A DNA stretch of 64,000 nucleotides from Pseudooceanicola endophyticus (lineage in GTDB: Bacteria; Pseudomonadota; Alphaproteobacteria; Rhodobacterales; Rhodobacteraceae), in NCBI RefSeq assembly GCF_018760365.1, contig NZ_JAHIAB010000012.1, positions 1 to 64,000 of the forward strand, in the 5' to 3' direction. The notes beneath the pieces are model-generated. The model ran no database searches. It saw only the letters and a list, made by a program, of their open reading frames with translations, and was not told the origin of the DNA. The translations under genes were made by a program, and so were the position numbers. Of this stretch, positions 59,452-64,000 are shown one piece after another (positions within the stretch are counted from its first letter, which is position 1; every line of letters begins with the position of its first letter).

Positions 59452-60816
59452 ATGAACAAGCTGACCCCGCCGCCCAATTCCCTTGAGGCCCGCGACATCG
59501 CCGTGCAGGTACATGCCGCCGTGGACCACCGCCTCTATGAGGAAACCGGCGGCCTGGTGATCGAAGAGGGCGAGGGCATCTATGTCTTCGACAACACCGG
59601 CAAGAAGTACATCGAGGGGCTGGCGGGCCTGTGGTCCGTCGCCGTGGGCTTTGGCGAACCCCGCCTGGTCGAGGCCGCCACCCGCCAGATGTCCAAGCTG
59701 CCCTATTACCACATCTTCAACTACAAGACCCACGGCCCCTCCGTGGAGCTGGCCGAGAAGCTGATCGAGATCTCTCCGGAGCATCTGACCAAGGTGCATT
59801 TCACCTCGTCGGGATCCGAGGCCAACGACCTTGTGGTCAAGATGATCTGGTACCGCTCGAACGCCCTGGGCAAGCCCGCCAAGAAGAAGATCCTGAGCCG
59901 CCTGAAGGCCTATCACGGCGTCACCATCGCCTCCGGCTCGATCACCGGGATCCCGGCGAACCACACCAGCTTCGACCTGCCGCTGGAGCGGATGAAGCAC
60001 ACGCTGACCCCCGACTACCCGCGCGAGAAGCTGGAAGGCGAGAGCGAGCCAGAGTTCTCGGCCCGCATGGCAAAGGCGCTTGAGGATCTGATCCTTGCGG
60101 AAGGCCCCGAGACCATCGCCGCCATGTTCGCCGAGCCGGTGATGGGTGCGGGCGGCGTCATCGTCCCGCCCGAGGGCTACTGGGCCGCGATCCAGGCGGT
60201 GCTGAAGAAATACGACATCCTGCTGGTCGCCGACGAGGTGATCTGCGGCTTCGGGCGCACCGGGCAGATGTTTGCCAGCCAGACCTACGGCATCACCCCC
60301 GATGTCATGGTGACCTCCAAGCAGATCTCCTCTTCCTACATGCCGCTTTCGGCGATCCTGATGTCCGAGGAATTCTTTGCCCCGATCGCCGATGAAAGCC
60401 ATCGTCTGGGGATCTTCGGCCACGGCTACACCGCCTCGGGGCATCCGGTCGCCACCGCCGTGGGTCTGGAAAACCTCAAGATCATCGAAGAACGCGACCT
60501 GGTCGGCAATGCCGCGCGGCTCTCGCCGCAGTTCCTGGGCCGGCTGAAGGCGCTGGAAGAGCATCCGCTGGGCCTGTGGTCGCGCGGCGTCGGCCTGATC
60601 GGCGCGATCGAGCTGGCGCCCGGCGCCACCCCGGGCGCCACCGGGCGCGCGGTGCAGGCGGCAATGCTGGAAGAGGGGGTGATCGCCCGCGCCATCGGCG
60701 ATGCGCTGTGCTTCTGCCCGCCGCTGATCATCACCGCCGAACAGATCGACGCGATGTTCGATGCCGTGACCCGCGCGCTCGACACCGTGGCCGCGACCCT
60801 CTCGCAGGAGGCGTGA
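59452..60816 (+). CDS. Class III PLP-dependent aminotransferase
   Basis: The 454-residue protein is an omega-type aminotransferase. It has LWSVAVGFGEPRLVEAATRQM, FTSSGSEANDLVVKMIWYRSNALGKPAKKKILSR, AEPVMGAGGVIVPPEGYW, the PLP-phosphate Asp D261 in VADEVICGFGRTGQMF and the Schiff-base Lys K290 (VMVTSKQISSSYMPL). Family members use beta-alanine, putrescine, taurine or similar primary amines with pyruvate. It sits between the importer ATPase and an amidase, so it may process the amine released by that amidase. The start has AAAGGACG. Confidence 0.93.
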   Translation: MNKLTPPPNSLEARDIAVQVHAAVDHRLYEETGGLVIEEGEGIYVFDNTGKKYIEGLAGLWSVAVGFGEPRLVEAATRQMSKLPYYHIFNYKTHGPSVELAEKLIEISPEHLTKVHFTSSGSEANDLVVKMIWYRSNALGKPAKKKILSRLKAYHGVTIASGSITGIPANHTSFDLPLERMKHTLTPDYPREKLEGESEPEFSARMAKALEDLILAEGPETIAAMFAEPVMGAGGVIVPPEGYWAAIQAVLKKYDILLVADEVICGFGRTGQMFASQTYGITPDVMVTSKQISSSYMPLSAILMSEEFFAPIADESHRLGIFGHGYTASGHPVATAVGLENLKIIEERDLVGNAARLSPQFLGRLKALEEHPLGLWSRGVGLIGAIELAPGATPGATGRAVQAAMLEEGVIARAIGDALCFCPPLIITAEQIDAMFDAVTRALDTVAATLSQEA

Positions 60817-60819
60817 TCC

Positions 60820-62265
60820 ATGGACGCGCAAACCAGGACCGACCTAGGAGAGATGTCCGCCGCCGAGCTGTCGCGGCTGTTCCGCAGCGGCGAGGCCTCT
60901 CCGGTCGAGGCGGTGCAGACCGCGCTGGAGCGGATCGAGCGTTTCAACGCCGCCACCAACGCCTTCGTCCACGTGGTGCCCGAGGCGGCGCTGGCCGAGG
61001 CGCGCGCCTCGGAGGCACGCTGGCAGGCCGGGGAACCGCTTTCGGAGATCGACGGCGCACCGACCTCCATCAAGGAGCTGACGCGGGTCCGGGGCATCCC
61101 GTTCCGCCGCGGCTCGGTGCTGGGCAGCCCCGAACCCGCCGAAACCGACCTTGAGATCGTCACCCGCCTGCGCGCCGCCGGGGCCTGCATCCTGGGCACC
61201 ACCGCCTCTCCGGAATTCGGCTGGAAGGGGCTGACGCACGGCCCCTTCGGCGGCAATACCGTGAACCCTTGGGACACTTCGCGCGCCTCGGGGGGCTCCT
61301 CGGGCGGGGCGGCGGTGGCGGCGGCGCTCAACATGGGGGTGCTGCATGAGGGCTCGGACGGAGCGGGCTCGATCCGCATCCCCTCCAGCTTCTGCGGCGT
61401 CTTCGGGATCAAGCCGACCTTCGGCTGGGTGCCCTCGGACGCGCCGACCGGGTTGCAGGAGCTTGCCCATCGCGGCCCCCTGACCCGCACGGTCGAGGAT
61501 GCGGCGCTGTTCCTGAAAGCGGTCAGTGGACCTTCGGTGAACCAGCTTTACGGCTGGTGCCCGCCCGATGTGCCCGACTGGCCCGCCATCGCCCGCCAGG
61601 ACCCCGCCGGCATCCGCGGCCTGCGCATCGGCTATGCCCGCACCCTGGACGGCGCCCGTGTGGATCCGCAGGTGGCCGCCGCCGTCGAGCGCGCCGCCAC
61701 CCGCATGGCCGATCTGGGCGCCATCGTGGAAGAGGTCGATCCCGGCTTTGCCTCGCCGCAGAAGGCGCTGCTGGATCTGTGGTATGCCGCCCAGGCGCTG
61801 GCGGTCGAGGCCGCCGATCCGACCCCCGAACAGCGCGCCCGGATGGACCCGGGCCTGCTGGACATCGCCGAACAGGGCCGCCTGCTGAGCGCCCGCGACC
61901 TGCTGCGCGCCGACCAGGTGCGCGCCGAGCTGAAGGTGGTGATGGCGAAGTTCCACAAGGACTACGACGCGCTGATGCTGCCCACCATGCCGCTGGTCGC
62001 CTTCGAGGCCGGCGTCGACGTGCCCCCGGGCAGCGGCATGAGCGAATGGACCGACTGGTCGCCCTTCACCTACCCGTTCAACATGACCGAGCAGCCGGCG
62101 ACCTCGGTCAACTGCGGCTTCTCTGCCGAGGGGATGCCGATCGGGCTGCAATTCGTCGGGCCGCGCTTCCGCGACGACATCGTGCTGCGCCTTTCGGCGG
62201 CCTACCAGGCGGCCCATCCCGAAGCCATGCCCACAGCCCCCCTCGCAGCCCCCGGGCTGCGCTGA
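60820..62265 (+). CDS. Amidase-signature-family amidase
   Basis: The 481-residue enzyme has the Ser-cisSer-Lys triad: K85 (GAPTSIKEL), S160 in SGGSSGG and the nucleophile S184 in DGAGSIRIP. A late NMTEQPATSVNCGFSAEGMPIGLQFVGPRF block completes the signature family. It hydrolyses an amide to acid and amine or ammonia. It starts 3 bases after the aminotransferase stop, so the two are co-translated. The amide substrate is probably the importer's cargo. Confidence 0.94.
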   Translation: MDAQTRTDLGEMSAAELSRLFRSGEASPVEAVQTALERIERFNAATNAFVHVVPEAALAEARASEARWQAGEPLSEIDGAPTSIKELTRVRGIPFRRGSVLGSPEPAETDLEIVTRLRAAGACILGTTASPEFGWKGLTHGPFGGNTVNPWDTSRASGGSSGGAAVAAALNMGVLHEGSDGAGSIRIPSSFCGVFGIKPTFGWVPSDAPTGLQELAHRGPLTRTVEDAALFLKAVSGPSVNQLYGWCPPDVPDWPAIARQDPAGIRGLRIGYARTLDGARVDPQVAAAVERAATRMADLGAIVEEVDPGFASPQKALLDLWYAAQALAVEAADPTPEQRARMDPGLLDIAEQGRLLSARDLLRADQVRAELKVVMAKFHKDYDALMLPTMPLVAFEAGVDVPPGSGMSEWTDWSPFTYPFNMTEQPATSVNCGFSAEGMPIGLQFVGPRFRDDIVLRLSAAYQAAHPEAMPTAPLAAPGLR

Positions 62266-62351
62266 ACCTGCCCCGCCCCCTGCCCCGGGGGGCGGCGCCC
62301 ATAACCGGCGCCGGAGAACCGGCCCTTTCCCAACCAACAGGACCCCAGGAC

Positions 62352-63911
62352 ATGAAAACCCTTCTTTCGGCCCTCTGCCTGACGACCGCGCTGGCCCTTC
62401 CGGCCCTCGCCCAGGAGACCCCCACCCCGGGCGGCACCCTTGATGTCATCGTCCAGCCCGAACCGCCCGGGCTGGTCATCGGCATTGTCGCCAACGGCCC
62501 CGCCGGGCTGGTCGGCGGCTCGATCTACGAAAGCCTGCTGCGCTATGATGCCAACCTCGATCCCGAACCCTCGCTGGCGAAAAGCTGGGAGATTTCCGAG
62601 GACGGCCTGACCTACACCTTCCACCTTCAGGACGGGGTGAAATGGCACGACGGCGAACCCTTCACCGCCGATGACGTGCTGTTCACGCTGCAGACCATGC
62701 TGCCCAAGACCCTGGTCAAGGCCCGCATGACGATGGATCACGTCGAAAGCGTCACCGCCCCCGATCCGCTGACCGTGGTCTTCAAGCTGAAGGCGCCCTT
62801 CGAACCCTTCATCCGAGCCTTCAACTACGGCAGCCTGCCGATGATGCCCAAGCATATCTACGAGGGCGTCGAGGATTACGCCCGCGCCCCCGCCAACGAC
62901 ACGCCGATCGGCACCGGACCGTTCAAGTTCGTGGAATGGAAGAAGGGCAGCTACATCAAGCTGGAGAAGTTCCAGGACTACTACCTGAAGGGCAAGCCCT
63001 ACCTCGACGACGTGATCTACCACATCATCCCCGATGCCTCCTCGCGCTCCGTCGCCTTCGAGACCGGCGTGGTCGACGTGCTGCCCGGCGGCTCGGTCGA
63101 GAATTTCGACGTGCCGCGCCTGACCGGCCTCGACAACAGCTGCAACACCACCAAGGGCTGGGAATTCTACTCGCCGCTCAGCTGGCTCTGGGTGAACGAG
63201 GCGAACCCGATCCTGGCAAACGTCAAGATCCGCCAGGCGATGATGTACGCCATGGACCGCGACTTCATGGTCGATGTGCTCTGGAACGGCATGGGCAAAC
63301 CCGCCGACGGGCCGATCACCTCTACCACGCCATTCTACTCGGCCCCGGAAAAGCCCTTCTACCCGCATGACCCGAAGAAGGCGAAGGCGCTGCTGAAGGA
63401 GGCGGGCTATGACGGCACCCCGATCAAGCTGCTGCCCCTGCCCTATGGCGAAACCTGGCAACGCTGGGCCGAGGTGGTGCGCCAGAACCTCGAGGACGTG
63501 GGCTTCAAGGTCGAGATGCAGAGCACCGATGTCGCCGGCTGGAACCAGCGCCTGGCGCAGCGCGACTACGACATTGCCTTCACCTACCTCTACCAGAACG
63601 GCGATCCGGAACTGGGGGTGGCGCGCAACTACCTGTCCACCAACCGCGATGCCGGCAGCCCCTGGAACAACGTCGAAGGCTACGTGAACCCCGAGGTCGA
63701 CAAGCTGTTCAACGCCGCCGCCATCGCCTTCCCGGCGGAAAAGCGGCAGGAGCTTTACAGCCAGGTGCAGGGCATCCTGCGCGAGGATCTTCCGGTGCTC
63801 TGGCTGACCGAGATGAGCTTTCCGACGATCTACAACTGCCATGTGCAGAACCTGGTCAGCACCGCCAGCGGCGTGAACAACGGCCTGCGCGACGCCTGGA
63901 TCAAGCAGTAG
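62352..63911 (+). CDS. Dipeptide-type ABC importer, solute-binding protein (family 5)
   Basis: The 519-residue protein has a 20-residue signal peptide (LALPALA-QETPTPGGTL). The family 5 signature appears in ESLLRYDANLDPEPSLAKSWEISEDGLTYTFHLQDGVKWHDGEPFTADDVLFTL, then IGTGPFKFVEWKKGSYIKLEKF and KIRQAMMYAMDRDFMV. It is the last gene of the operon, although binding proteins usually come first. It binds a peptide-like or amide ligand that the amidase and aminotransferase may then break down. The ATG at 62352 follows AGGAC; the much longer open frame through the amidase gene is an overlap artefact. Confidence 0.95.
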   Translation: MKTLLSALCLTTALALPALAQETPTPGGTLDVIVQPEPPGLVIGIVANGPAGLVGGSIYESLLRYDANLDPEPSLAKSWEISEDGLTYTFHLQDGVKWHDGEPFTADDVLFTLQTMLPKTLVKARMTMDHVESVTAPDPLTVVFKLKAPFEPFIRAFNYGSLPMMPKHIYEGVEDYARAPANDTPIGTGPFKFVEWKKGSYIKLEKFQDYYLKGKPYLDDVIYHIIPDASSRSVAFETGVVDVLPGGSVENFDVPRLTGLDNSCNTTKGWEFYSPLSWLWVNEANPILANVKIRQAMMYAMDRDFMVDVLWNGMGKPADGPITSTTPFYSAPEKPFYPHDPKKAKALLKEAGYDGTPIKLLPLPYGETWQRWAEVVRQNLEDVGFKVEMQSTDVAGWNQRLAQRDYDIAFTYLYQNGDPELGVARNYLSTNRDAGSPWNNVEGYVNPEVDKLFNAAAIAFPAEKRQELYSQVQGILREDLPVLWLTEMSFPTIYNCHVQNLVSTASGVNNGLRDAWIKQ

Positions 63912-63919
63912 AACCCGAA

Positions 63920-63947
63920 GCCGCGCCCCGGGATCCCGGGGCGCGGC
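63920..63947. terminator. Perfect 28-base palindrome after the dipeptide-type operon
   Basis: Arms 63920-63933 and 63934-63947 are exact inverted copies without a spacer, so about four central bases would form the loop. No T run follows, so termination would be weak or Rho-assisted. It may also act as a cruciform or mRNA-end stabiliser. Confidence 0.5.
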
Positions 63948-64000
63948 ATCCAAGAGGGTATTGCATTGCCAGGTGCCCCGGAAAGAAACAGCGCTGCCTT

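Noticed and set aside
61557-63911. A 784-codon frame suggesting an amidase/binding-protein fusion
   Set aside because: The upstream part is a wrong-frame reading of the amidase. The signal peptide begins at 62352.

Overview
The window comes from a high-GC alphaproteobacterium, most likely Rhodobacterales (a Paracoccus/Roseobacter-type relative). This rests on the density of TRAP and ABC importers, IclR/RpiR/DeoR regulators, close-packed operons with ATGA overlaps, and protein sequences that read like that order. It is a judgement from family resemblance, not from a search. Nearly everything is catabolic: three TRAP transporters, four ABC importers (sugar type, spermidine/putrescine type, BMP nucleoside type, dipeptide type) and the enzymes that follow them. 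I see no tRNA, rRNA, CRISPR array, transposase or integrase.

Layout. (1) 1-409: 3' end of etfA, then a strong hairpin terminator. (2) 479-5247, minus strand: TRAP transporter, RpiR-type regulator and a nitrilase-superfamily amidase, behind a promoter region carrying four evenly spaced copies of a TTCATATGAA-like palindrome. (3) 5680-8119, plus strand: DUF1326 protein, DUF2182 membrane protein and a sulfotransferase. (4) 8153-14660, minus strand: a complete unsaturated-uronate pathway (GH88/GH105 hydrolase, TRAP transporter, KduI, KduD, KdgK), with a divergent IclR regulator at 14861-15673 and an inverted-repeat operator between them. (5) 15675-30612: a large unassigned catabolic locus. It holds a DeoR-type regulator with BtpA/SgcQ protein, FGGY kinase and amidohydrolase; then an SDR, a second amidohydrolase, a questin-oxidase-like protein, a flavin monooxygenase, a sugar-type ABC importer, and two isochorismatase-fold hydrolases of which the first has lost its catalytic triad. 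TGTTCG/TGTTCA half-sites recur in the intergenic regions of this locus, suggesting one regulon. (6) 30802-31110: a small secreted protein of unknown function. (7) 31428-45046: polyamine-type ABC importer, amidohydrolase, guanine deaminase, nucleoside hydrolase, BMP-type nucleoside importer and a phosphoribosyltransferase, which together look like purine nucleoside/base salvage. (8) 45112-54204, minus strand: LysR regulator, TRAP transporter, DapA-family lyase, molybdopterin S/N-oxide reductase-type enzyme, atypical SDR and D-amino-acid dehydrogenase. (9) 54458-63911, plus strand: M20-type N-carbamoyl-amino-acid hydrolase, then a dipeptide-type ABC importer with fused ATPases, class III aminotransferase, amidase and a distal binding protein.

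How the genes work together. Regions 4 and 7 can be read as known chemistry: pectin-type uronates to 2-keto-3-deoxygluconate phosphate, and nucleosides to bases and ribose or nucleotides. Regions 2, 5, 8 and 9 combine importers with C-N hydrolases, lyases and redox enzymes in ways I cannot assign to a described pathway. Region 5 is the best candidate for something new. An imported sugar-containing compound is probably phosphorylated by the FGGY kinase, and a nitrogen-containing part is probably opened by monooxygenases and amidohydrolases. Its tandem active/inactive cysteine hydrolase pair is the most unusual protein-level feature of the window.
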